64,000 nucleotides of DNA from Sclerurus mexicanus (Eukaryota > Chordata > Aves > Passeriformes > Furnariidae), in contig VWZF01005177.1 of the NCBI GenBank assembly GCA_013396755.1, positions 1,838,910-1,902,909 of the forward strand, given 5' to 3'. Each line of letters starts with the position of its first letter. Position 1 is the first letter of the stretch. The translations under genes and the position numbers were made by a program. The notes beneath the pieces were generated by a model that was given only the letters and a program-made list of their open reading frames with translations, was not told the DNA's origin and searched no databases. This document shows, piece after piece, positions 26,476 to 37,701 of the stretch.

Positions 26476-28054
26476 AATGGACATGGGGATCTCTGCTAAC
26501 GTTACAGCTTGTATCTATGCTCTTTTGTTGGAACTTACACACAGCTCAACCTAGTCAAAAAGAAAAAAAGGAAATAATTAGAATAAGTGCTTGCAGTAAT
26601 TGTATTCATTACCAAGGACTGCAATTGTATTCATTTTAGGTTTAGGTGTCTTTGCAGTCATGTTAGCTGTCACTGTAACAGACAGCTTCAATGCAAAAAG
26701 CTTTTTTTGGAAAAAACATTCTTCAGTATCTTCCCAATTAGAGGTAGCTTAGCCAGGATGCCACATTGTGCAGAGCATAACTGGTTACATGGTCAACCAG
26801 ATGCTGGTCCTTCATAAAGCTCTTCTGAGAAACTGATTTTCCTTCAACATATGTTGAGCTTTATTTCTGATTTATCGGCTAAACTTGAAGTTTATAGCTA
26901 ATTTTTTTTCTTTTTCCTGTTTTAATTTCTTTCCATACAACAGGTAGCTGATAAAAACCATAATGTGACTTGGTGGTGGAAAGTTGGAACTGAAAGAAAT
27001 CATACTAGAAACAAGGTTTAAATAAGCTTTTCTTCAAACAGCTTAATTAGGAATATGATGGGTTCCCATGCTCTGAAGTCAAACAAGACTGAATGTCTTT
27101 CTGAAAGAGGCTTTTGTGCAAGAAGTGCTAATTTCAATTCTAGAGTTGCTCTGTAGAGTGTTTTGGTGTGTGATATCTGGTGTTAGATTGCGTGAATGGA
27201 TTGTTTCCATTTTAATTATAGTATCATGGCATCAGAAGTATCAAGCTGTGTATTTTTCCAAATACCTTGTACTACTCGGGTTAGCTGTTTGGTGTGAAGC
27301 TGCCTGAATGCTAGAATTGAGATCAAAAGAATTTTGTTGTAAAAAATTAAGGAATTCAAACCGGCAAATACTAGGTTTCTTAAGAAAGCAACAGGCAGGA
27401 ATTGTGGAAAAAAAATATGTGGAGGTTGCCTTCTACTGTGTTTACATCTATGCTGTGATGGTTTACTTTTCTCAAACGTGATCTTAGTAAATATATTGAA
27501 TGTTAAAAGTTCTGGGACAGTGCAGTGAGGCAAGTTTGAGAGTATTCACTAGCAAGTAGCCAGTGAAGTCCTTCAGAGATCTGAAAATGATACTTCTTAG
27601 TACTAAATGTGGAGTTAGCAGATGTGTGAAGTTTTCTTTCTTTGAGAGTTTCTTCTCAAATTGTGAACCTTGCATTCTTTGGGTATGAAATTACACCTGA
27701 TGTTTGTTTGCTTGATAATGAAACAAAAAAGCACTTACCTAGCAGTCTGCGTTGCCATTTTCTCCAGGGTGTTCTCAATGACAAGAAAATTGTTTGGCTG
27801 CTGAAACTTTCAATTTTGACTCAGATTTCCACTTTAGAAAATCCGGGTTTCTCTGGGTCCTATTTCAGTTGATTGAAATAAGAACTAAAGACATAACATC
27901 ATGTTCACCTCTAGTGAGACTGGACATGCCAATTTTGTCAATGTGAATTTCTACAATTTATGATCTGACCTCAGCACCTGTTTATTTGTGAGAAAAAAAG
28001 ATTACCTATAAAATCCCATGTGTATAGATCACAATTGCAACAGTCATAATTGTG
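26476..28054. other. Unique intronic stretch, no gene seen
   Basis: AT-rich intron with no exon or repeat recognised. Confidence 0.6.
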
Positions 28055-28345
28055 TCACAGAATGGAACCATAGAATGGTTTGGGTTGGAAGGGACCTTTA
28101 AAGGTCATCTAGTCCAACCTACCTGCAATAAGCAGGGACATCTTCAAGCAGATCAGGTTGTTTAGAGCCATGTCCACCCCGACCTTGAATGTTCCCAGGG
28201 ATGAAGCATGTACCACCTTTTTGAGTAACCTGTTCCAGTGTTTCACTACCCTCATTGTAAAAAATGTCTTCCTTATATCTAGTCTGAATCTCTGCCCTTT
28301 CAGTTTAAAACCACTTCCCCTTGTCCTCTTGCAATAGGTCAGTTT
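28055..28345 (-). mobile_element. CR1 LINE, 5'-truncated, minus orientation
   Basis: The + strand reads 'CATAGAATGGTTTGGGTTGG', 'AAGGTCATCTAGTCCAACCT', 'CCTGTTCCAGTGTTTCACTA' and 'CACTTCCCCTTGTCCTCTTG', the reverse complement of the CR1 3' end in the right order. The copy keeps the 3' terminus (at 28055) and about 290 bp of ORF2 C-terminus and 3' end. CR1 copies are typically truncated at the 5' end like this. It is among the better preserved copies in the window. Confidence 0.96.
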
Positions 28346-29457
28346 GCAGAACTAGGTCACCTAGGTAGAGGTTTGCTTTTAAAACACACAGTCTGAATTG
28401 CATTCAATTTCTGTCCTAAAACACCAGAAGGAAAATGGAAGAGATGAAAGGAATGGACAAAACAGGAGGCTTGAGCTGAACGGGAATAATTTTTAAATGC
28501 CCGATGAGCTTCATCCAGTTTTGTCAGAACTGTTTCTTCAGTCAGGAGTGGGGGGAATGGGATTGTGAGACACAGCCTAAGCTGTGTCAGCGAAACGGTA
28601 GAAGAAGGAAAGCACAAAGCTTCAGGAAACTGAAAATCAATATATCCAGGCAACAAAAGCATTTTTATTACAAAGAACCAAAAGGCATCACACAACAAAA
28701 GGTTTGCTGAAAATGGAAAAAAGGAAAGTTAAAGGCATTGACTTTCCCCAAATAAATATAGTGAAAAAGAGAAAATACAATATGCTTTTCTTTGCAGGAT
28801 GAGAAGGTCTTGCCTACAAAGAGTTAGGAGGGGTGGAACCACCAACACTGGTAGGCACCTTCCACTGACTGGATTTTCTTGCGGAAACTGTTTGTGTTGC
28901 CTCTCCATTCCTATTCTGCTTCCTACATAAAGGAAGGCTTTTCAGGTGGTGATCATTTAATATAAAAAGGAGTCCTTTCTCTAAGATGACATGATCTGAA
29001 TAGAAACAACAGCCGTTAGTGGAGAGTAAATTGAGGCAGGGAGAGCTGAAGATATCCATGATATCTGTGGTAGAACTGGGAGTAGGTATAGTGAAAAAAT
29101 CCCACAGTTTTTCTGATTTTGACTGTGAGGGTGAGAACTCTGGACCAAGGACTATAATTTCTATCCCACAAGCCAGGCTGGACTACTAAAGGTCTTTGTC
29201 TGTCTGACCTTGCAAAAATAATCAGACACAATAGAACGCCTAACAGATGCATGCCAGAGGTGTCAGAAGATGTGGGGTTGCTTGACTGCTTGACAATGCT
29301 ATGACTCAAGCTCAGGAGGCATCGTGGCCTCTGCATGGTTGCTGCTGCTACACCTTCCACATTCCTGGTGTTAGGCGGAGGGAGGGCAGAAGTGTCTTAA
29401 GGTGAGATTTCTTTTGTGTGAGGCTACATATATCTGCAATGAGATCTTCTCCACCCC
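28346..29457. other. Unique intronic stretch, no gene seen
   Basis: No recognised exon or repeat. Short frames only. Confidence 0.6.
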
Positions 29458-29601
29458 TGTGGTGGATTGACCTTGTTTGACTGCTGGGTTCCCAGCAAGC
29501 TGCTCTCTCACTCCTTCACTTCAGCAGGATGAGGGGAGAAAGAAAGATGAAAAATTTGTGGGTTGAGATAAAGGTAGTTGATCCCAGCCAGACTCAGTAT
29601 G
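29458..29601 (+). mobile_element. Internally deleted solo LTR with 5-bp target duplication
   Basis: It starts TGTGGTGGATTGACCTTG and tracks the LTR at 16593 for about 115 bases, up to 'GGGTTGAGATAAAGGTAG'. It then jumps directly to the terminal block 'GATCCCAGCCAGACTCAGTA'. About 430-440 bp present in the longer copy is therefore missing. ACCCC lies immediately before (29453-29457) and immediately after (29602-29606), consistent with a 5-bp target-site duplication. Five bases is the usual length for ERVL-type elements. The last bases have drifted from the usual CA. Confidence 0.78.
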
Positions 29602-32257
29602 ACCCCCAAGGACCCTGCAGACAGGTTGTTCTCGTCTTAGCAATTTCTTTCCTTCCTGACAACAGTGCCAATTTCCAGTCATTCTCATTTCCAGAGACTC
29701 CTCAAATACAGCAGTGCACCCTCCCAACTGACTACTCCAGGAATGCTCTAAACATTCATTAGACTAACCCAGAGATTAAGCAAGCAATTTAGAAAAGATT
29801 AGACAAGCAATTACTTTGATGTTTTTCATTGACTTGGTCTCTCCCTGTGCTCAGTCAGCAGCTCCTCAGCACCCCAAGCAGTCCCATCGCTTTGTTCGGG
29901 CATGAAATGTTTTGAGCAGGTTGTGCAGACCAATTTGTACTTTTAGTATTGCATAAATCTCAATCATCTTTATTTGCTCAGAATGTCACCTGTACAGAGC
30001 TGTAAAAACATTGACCTTTATGCAAGGTTTGTGTTGAAATTAGTATTACTGTTGTTATTTCTTCCTTCTCAAAGTCTTCTTGTAGTTTGTTCCAGAGAGT
30101 AAATTGGACTTTTAATTCTGATATCTGACTATGAAAAGACATTGTTCATTCTGCCATAAATGCTCTTCTTTGAAATTAAGTACTCTTCTTGAAACAGTGG
30201 TTTCTGAAGCCACAGGTCTTGAACTGTTTTAAACTATAAGAGGATAAATTGGTGATATAATGAGCCTTCCTATTATCTGATTTCCATAGTTTGATGAATT
30301 TCAATATAACGTGTTTCATTAATATTATATAAGGAAATGATTTGCAGGCAAATTAAGTGGTTGACACAGGTACTAAATAATAAAAGCATATAAATTAAAT
30401 TCAAGCACACAATTAATTACAAGATTAATCTATCTCATCTGGTCCCATATCTCTCAAGTATGCCTGCATATTCATAATCATATTAGTTGAGCTTGAAATT
30501 ATTTATATGTACACTTTAATAAGATACTGATGATATTTTGTACACCACATAGTTGTACAATACACACAGGTAAAGTGTGATACTTCCCAACAGCGTAAAC
30601 TGAAAACTAACAAAAAGTAGTATCTGGTTCTGACTGCTGTCGTCTTTGAAGGGCCATATACTGTGCATGCAGTAAGGAAGCTGTAAGAGCAATGTGGCAT
30701 GATTTGATACCAAAACTTTCTCATTGACTGCTGCTGTTTTCTTCAGACAATTTTCCCTGTGAGGCCCTCTGATGTCTGTCCAGGCACTTGGCCTAGTGAT
30801 CAGTCTTGGGGACCAATAGGAAAATATCTACAAGGAAAAAAAAGTAATCTTCATTAATTTCATGTAAAGCTGAAAATTTGAAGGTCCATTGTCATGCCAA
30901 ATTTGGTTAGTAAAAATATTTTTGCAGCTGCAAACAGTCTTTTATGATGTCCTTTCCATCTGTCTTCCCAAGAAAAGAAATCTTCTTGATACATTACAGA
31001 ATCTGAAGAAGCAGAATGTGATCCTGTTTAGTAAATCATAGTAATCGTATTTCACAAGTCTCAACAACTTTTCAGTATTGTTTGGGATTTCCCTGCTCCT
31101 GCCTGGACAGGCCACCAGGATGTTTTGACTTGCAGCCAAATTTCCATGGGGAGAACTGAGGGTTCAGTGCAATGGCCTTAAGAAAGGGCACTCCCAAGTC
31201 ATGGCGAGCCCCATCATTACGTGTTGCACCTGCTTAACTCAGATATAACCTTTGATCTGTGTGTTCAGACTGGGCTTTATAAACAAAAGAATTTGACTTA
31301 TTCAAAGCAATTTAATTACAATTGAGTTAAATTTTAGTTTATCCCATAAGTAAATGAAGGAAGAAAATTAAAAACTAGCTTTTTTTTATTTTTAATATCT
31401 CTGAGGTATTTGGGTGTTTTACAGCCCCCCGTGACCCTTGTCAGATAACCCCTTCAACACCTAAATTAACCAGTCTGTATTGCTCAAAAGCAACGTGGAA
31501 GGTACCTACAGTCATGCTGCATTATGGCCCGCATGGACATATGCACTGAACTCAGCATGTGTACTGTAAATGATGGGTATGTCACTTGATTCACTTATGG
31601 GACTATGAGAGAATTTCTGCCTTGTCTCCATTTGTCTTATTTTTTACTAGGAAAAAACCCCATCAATGGAAAATGAAATGCATATTGTTACAGTGAAATC
31701 CTATTTAATGGCTAACTTCAATTCTGAAAGGCCAGGAAATGGGGATTTCATCCTTCATAACTACAGCCTGAGGTGCCTTTCAGAGGGGTGATTTCTGGAG
31801 AGCAAATTCTATTGAATAACAAGAAATTCCTCAAAATATTTTTAATGCTAATAGTGGGTTTATGCATGTATTTGGTAATGGTAGCTGTGTAAAGCTTTAG
31901 AACAGAGTGTCTCAAATGTCATCCTTGCACAGAAAAGGATTTAATCCCTTATTTTTCCTCACACTTTTCATTTCAACTGTCAAGCTGACCTCCTGCTCTC
32001 TTTACTTCAAGCACAGATCTAAACTGTGCTGGGAGGGAAACTAAACTAAGGTTGCCAGCTGAAGTTTATGACCACACTTGTATATGGTTGGGAGGCAGAA
32101 GGTCCTCTGCTGAAGAAAAGCAGCTGGTGTGTGAGGAAGCCTCCCTGCACCCCAGTGGAGTTTTTATTCTGGTTTTGAGAAGCCATCCTTTTGGAGAGAT
32201 ACATGGTTGTCTTAATCAACGAGAGCAGTGTGAGCTCATGCAGGCTAATGAAAGGAG
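29602..32257. other. Unique intronic stretch, no gene seen
   Basis: No SLC35F1 exon or clear repeat. The AT-rich part around 30.1-30.5 kb is uniform intron. Confidence 0.55.
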
Positions 32258-32795
32258 GTGATTGTCCTGCTCTTCTCTGTACTGGTGCAGCTGCACCTCA
32301 AGTACTGTGTGCAATTTTTAGCACCACGGTACAAAAAGTTTGTAAAGCCATTAGCATTCAAAGGAGAGCCAGGAAGATGGGAAAGCGTCTAGAGGTGAAG
32401 CCATATGAGGAGCAGCTGAGATCACTTGGTCTGTTCAGACTGAGAGGAGACCTCATTGCAGTCTGCAACTTCTTCACAAGGGGCACAGGCACTGATCTCT
32501 TCACTCTGGTGACCAGTGACAGGAGTCAAAGGAATGGCATGAAACTGTGTCAGGGGAAGTTTAGGCTAGATATCCTAAGGATAAGGTTCTTCACCCAGAT
32601 GGTTGGACCCTGGGACAGGCTGCCCAGGGGAAGTGGTCATGCACCAAGGCCGACAGAGTTCAAGAAGTGTTTGGACAACGCTCTCAGGCATGTGGTGTGA
32701 CTCTTGATGTTATCTTGTGCAGGGTCAGGAGTCCACGTGATGGATGATCATGTGGGCCCTTTCCATCTCAGGATATTCTGTGAATCTCTCTGATC
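32258..32795 (+). mobile_element. CR1 LINE 3' portion with open ORF2 C-terminal frame
   Basis: The CR1 order is clear: 'AGCTGCACCTCAAGTACTGT', 'AGAGCCAGGAAGATGGGAAA', 'GAGGAGACCTCATTGCAGTC', 'GGGACAGGCTGCCCAGGGGA', and the end motif 'CATCTCAGGATATTCTGTGA'. The last motif resembles the CR1-Y/F type of 3' end. A frame stays open for 169 codons (32191-32700). Its second half reads like the CR1 ORF2 C-terminus, with GDLIAVCNFF, VTSDRSQRNGMKL, KFRLDI and WDRLPR. There is no endonuclease or reverse-transcriptase domain, so it is a dead 5'-truncated copy and not a gene. Confidence 0.95.
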
Positions 32796-33282
32796 AGTGT
32801 GCATGAGGGTGATCCAATATGGGTGCCACCAGTGACACACTACATACAGAACAACCAGGGAAATATAGTACAGGAGTGCCATTTCCCAGTATCGGGGATG
32901 GAGAGGTTGGCACACCTAAAGGGTAAGAGGAAGAACAGAGCTCTGTCTCCTCTGTATCCACTGTAGTCAAGAGAGTAGCGTGGTGCTCATTAACTTCCCA
33001 GCGTACACTGGGAAAGCCTCATGAGGCTGATCTCATTTACTGCAGCTGGAACATCGGTTTTGATCCATGTTCTCCTGGTTCAGAAATGCATTTTGTCATG
33101 CCACAACCACGTATATGGCAAGGAGATGGCATATCAGCTGCACACACTGGGGATGCCCTCACTGGCCTCCTTACAGCCCACTCATTGCTTTTGCATGACT
33201 CCATAGTTCAGCACTAGCACGGCAAAATTGTATCCACTAAGGAAATCTAAGGAAATGTTTTACATGACTGAGGTTTTGGTTT

Positions 33283-33437
33283 GGGTTTTTTGGTTTTTTT
33301 TTTTTTTTGGTTTTTTTGGGGGGGGTTGTTTTGGTTTGTTGTTTTTTTTTTTGTTTTTTTTTGTTNNNNNNNNNNNNNNNNNNNNNNNNNNNNNNNNNNN
33401 NNTTGTTTTTTTTGGTGGGGGGGGTTTGGGTTTTTTT
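33283..33437. repeat. G/T-rich low-complexity tract around an assembly gap
   Basis: Both sides of the gap are almost purely G and T on the + strand, with runs of T up to 16 and two runs of eight or more G. Frames reported across it (Phe/Gly- or Lys/Pro-rich) are artefacts. Confidence 0.95.
33366..33402. other. Assembly gap (37 N)
   Basis: Thirty-seven undetermined bases within the G/T tract. Confidence 1.
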
Positions 33438-36400
33438 GCATATCTGAAATTTAGATGCTAATATTGTGAAGAAATTGCAGTAAAGCAACCTGGGACACAG
33501 GAAGCATAGGCACATCAATGCTGTATCAAACTTCACTCTGTTTATCTCCTCCAAGAGGACCTTACAATGCATGTTTTTTCACAGGTTTCATTTCACTTTA
33601 AATGATTCATAATTCTCATTCTTTAGCTCATCAGTGACTTCCATCATACATTCAGCACCACATCAGGATCCTGTAGGCCAGGAATTTCTCTGCCTTGACT
33701 CTCTAAAATCTGAAGCTGACAACTTCCCAGATCACTTACAATTTTTTTTCTTTTTTATATTTATTTCAAAACCCCTGCAATTCTAAACTCTAATAAAACA
33801 GCAACAATGAGATTGGTGCCCTTTTGTTTTTTCATCTGATCCTGTTCCATCATTGTGTGTCAGGTCTGTAGTAAATTTGCAGTGTTAACAGCGGCAGTCA
33901 TGCTGTTTCACCGAATTGAAAGGAAGAGAGGAATGGAGAGATTTATCTTGGAGCCTAAGGGTAGAGCAGTAAACCAGAACCATTGCACTCATACCAAAAA
34001 TTGAATAACTTTGTGTTGTTGGACTTTTCATTTAGCAGGAAGTGAATTCTCTCCAGTTGTAATTTCCGTTCAAAATACCTGTTTTTCTTTTTGAATTATA
34101 AGGAATCAAAATTTAAATGCAGATGTTTGGACCTCCTGTGTAGTTTTGGCTGAATAATGGTGTGAATAATACAACTGCTGTGTGGTGAGCAAACAACAAA
34201 AACAAAGAGAGGAAGAAGTACCTGCACTCCACATCCCTTTGTGTCTGGCTTTGTAGTGCCCCATTTCATCAAGTACTTCCTTTTTTGCAGACCCTTCCAA
34301 ATCTTAGAAGTAGAAAGGCAGAGAGGACCTGTGAAAGCACCTCTGGGTTATCACTGAGTCAGTTTTGGGCACCTGACTTCAAATGCCTTAGAGGGACCTT
34401 GTTTTCAGAAAGTACCAGTAGCAGACACAGAGAAAACTCAACACCTTTGAATTCTTCTAAGTAGGGCACTCACAGTTGATCCAGCTGGACCAAGAAGGGT
34501 GTAGCCTTCTGAAACTGCTCATTACTGTAGCCCTGGAGTAGTTACTGACCCAAACCAGAAATTCGCTCTCCAGCTGTGCCTCTACAATTTCGCTGGACCT
34601 GGAGCACAAACTTCACTTCCAGAAAGTGGCATCCAGCTCTGTAAAGCAGCCAAACCCTTAATTTTTTTTGCCTCAGTGGTGTCAGTTGTCTTTTTCTGAG
34701 GACTTGAGCTCACACACTCTACCTCCTGTGGTGCACTAACCACCAGATTAGTGGTAGATCTCATGAGTGTGTTTTCTGCTCCTCTGTAAGGAAGCTGTGC
34801 CGCCATGAAACTCAGTATACCAGCTTCACAGACAAGAGGTTAGAGGATGACATTCACCCAAAGGGGGAAAATCCTAGCCTCCATGCATTAAATAACTGTT
34901 GGGAAAAATAATGCATAAAATTTTAATGTCCTTGCGCTTCTCATAATATCCATGAGCAAGCACTTTGAGCATTACTCCTGCTTGAGGAGCTGCAGAATGA
35001 GGTGGCTGCAATACAACTCACACATGGGAAACAGCAAAAGAAGGTCACAGCCGTCAAGAGTTGAAGTTAGAATGAGCCACAGGCAGGTGAGCATCTCTTC
35101 TTTGAAGTAGCTGGAGTTTTGGAAAAGTGTGCAGTGGCTTAGTGCTGTCCTCAGTGAAATGCTAATATGGGTATCCTTTGTCTTTCTGTACCAGGGGTGC
35201 AATTAAGGGGCCAGTGTACAGGGACCAATTTAAGGACATTTTTCTTAAAGTTTCTTTTACATGCTTTAAGCAAGTAGACAGTAGAGTTGGAACTTAGTGT
35301 AAAGAAGATTCAAATTTATGAGAATTGCATATACCTACTTGGGGAGGATACATGGCCCACTGAAGGTGGGATTTTACAAGTCTTCTGTGTTTCAATGTTA
35401 TTGAAAAGTTGATTGATAGTTACCAGAAAAATAGGGGGAGGGAAGTAATTGTTGTGTTCTGAAGCTTTAAATATAGTTAGTTTTATCCAAGCAAAAGATG
35501 TTGCAGAATGTAGGCAGATAAATATGATTTTTAAACTAAACTTTTACATTAGATAGTAAATGCTCTCTAAAATGAACAATCATTGTTATTTAATATATGC
35601 ATTTTGCAATGCACTGATATTAAAAAAAATTAATCTCCTCGTGTAATAATTGAGTTAGTAGTTTTAGTTCTCCAAAATCACCCATAATCTTCATAGATGA
35701 ACTTTTGCACTTTAAATATTCATATTTCTCTTTTTTTAACATCTAATTTTACAAGTAATCTATAATTAGTTCTGTTGCCCAATTTTGGATGCAGTCAGTA
35801 CTCAGAAATGCATACACTTAGAATTGTGTATTTTATGGTGACAGAAATTCAAGAACAATTTTTGTTACTTTCAGGAGCATCAGGAAAAATCTGAAGTCAT
35901 CCATCATACTGACTCACATACATAATATTTTCTAGGATCCCCAAGCCCATACTTCTGTGGTTCTGACATACTGAATTGTTACAGTAGTGTCTATCACTTG
36001 AAGAATCTTAAGTCATTTGAACTTATTTTTCATCAAAGTGTTCAATCAAGTTTGGCTTATCATTGGCAGGGATATAGCAAGGAGCTGTAATGCTTTTAAT
36101 CTCTGTCTTTATCAACTGTCTCTCAATAGCTGCAAGAGTCCATAAAGCCCCATCAGTTTAGACTGTATTAGCACTGTACAGTAATGGCAAGAGAGCAATA
36201 AGAAGTGATGTTGTACTTCTGTGGGCACTAGTGAGCTATTTTTCTTGATGCTGGGAGTCATCCAGGTCTATTATTGTAGTCTTTCAGCTCCTCTGAGAAA
36301 ACTGGGAGCTAATGATGGTCTTAACTGAACTGAAAACTTTTAAAACTGTTTCTCATATTATCTAAAGATATTCGTCACTGTATTGATAATGTCCTCAGGC

Positions 36401-37621
36401 ATAAAACCGACTGCAAGTGAGATGAGCTGATGAAATTTGACAGTTTCTTTTCTCCAAGAGAAAGAGAGCCACCAGTCCTTCCAAGTCCTCATTTCTTTCA
36501 ACAGCTGAAAGCTCAAACATGTATATTTAGAATAGAGTAAGGACAAATATCTATCTCAAAACCCCATCTATTTGTGTGCTTTAAATCATAAAAATAACAT
36601 TGATCAGCAACCCAATGACTGCCTACATTTCACAGGCTAAAATGTAATATTTTCAGTAACTCTCATAGTAGTAGTCATATTTCATATGGAGTTCTGACCT
36701 GAGAAATTACAACTCACTCTTAATCCATAATTGAGTCTCTCATTCTAAGACTGGAAATTTCACTTTTGAATTAATTTTTGAAAAAATATGGAAGAAGTTA
36801 CTTGTTTGAAAGCACCATATTCCTTCAATTAGTGAGGTTTTTTACTAGTTTTGTAAGCTCTCATATGGAAAGTTAATTCTGTCATTTATTATTCCAATCT
36901 AGATGAAGTATTTATATCTAGGAGTTTTAATTTCTTCAGTCATACTTGGGTAGATAGTGAAATTTATAAAAAATTATGTGCTGCAACTAGCTTCAGTCAG
37001 TTTATTTGCCCAAAATAACCTGAAATACAGTTCTTTTATCACATGGTCATCTACAGTTATACTTCTTATTCCATCAGAAAGATTGGAATATTTTCAGTCT
37101 ATCCAGCGCTCCATAGGCTGGGAAGTTGCCAAGACCTGTATATGGAGAGACCTTCATTCTTAAAGAGAAAAAGCCTGTAGGGCTCCAACTCCTGTGATTT
37201 GTAGCTGAAAAAGAACTAGGAAATTGGTGATTGGAAGGCAGGTGTTTCAAAACTTAGGAATGTTTTTAGGATTTTTTTTTGTTGTCTCACTGGTAGGATG
37301 AAGCTGACTATAACCAAGTTGCACTAACACCTCCCACACCTCTACCTCCAATTTGCCTATAGTAGTTTAGCAGTGGACTCTGTCAAGATAATAGCATGGG
37401 AATTTTGTTACCACACATTCCTTTGCTATTTTAAAATGTATTTCTTATTAAAAAATAATGATTAAAAAAAGAAGTGCATTCTTTAGAGTCAGTGCAGAAG
37501 ATTGTCTCAGCAGTATATAGCTAAATGTTAAGTGCAGGTATAAGTTTTGTCTGTGTAAGAATAGTCAAAAAAATTCCAGTTCCTTTGTTACTGAAGTGTT
37601 GTAAAACACAACACATATATA

Positions 37622-37701
37622 TATATCTCTGAACGTGTGTGTGTGTGTGAAATTGGGGTGTATATCTCTGAACGTGTGTGTGTGTGTGTGAAATTGGGGT
37701 G
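37622..37701. repeat. Tandem duplication of a ~40-bp TG-containing unit
   Basis: The unit runs from TATATCTCTGAACG through a TG microsatellite to GAAATTGGGGTG. It occurs at 37622-37660 (39 bp) and 37661-37701 (41 bp), differing only by one TG dinucleotide. A TA run precedes it. Confidence 0.96.

Noticed and set aside
33228..33572. ORFs reading through the N block, Phe/Gly-rich or Lys/Pro-rich
   Set aside because: Artefacts of G/T low-complexity sequence and undetermined bases.
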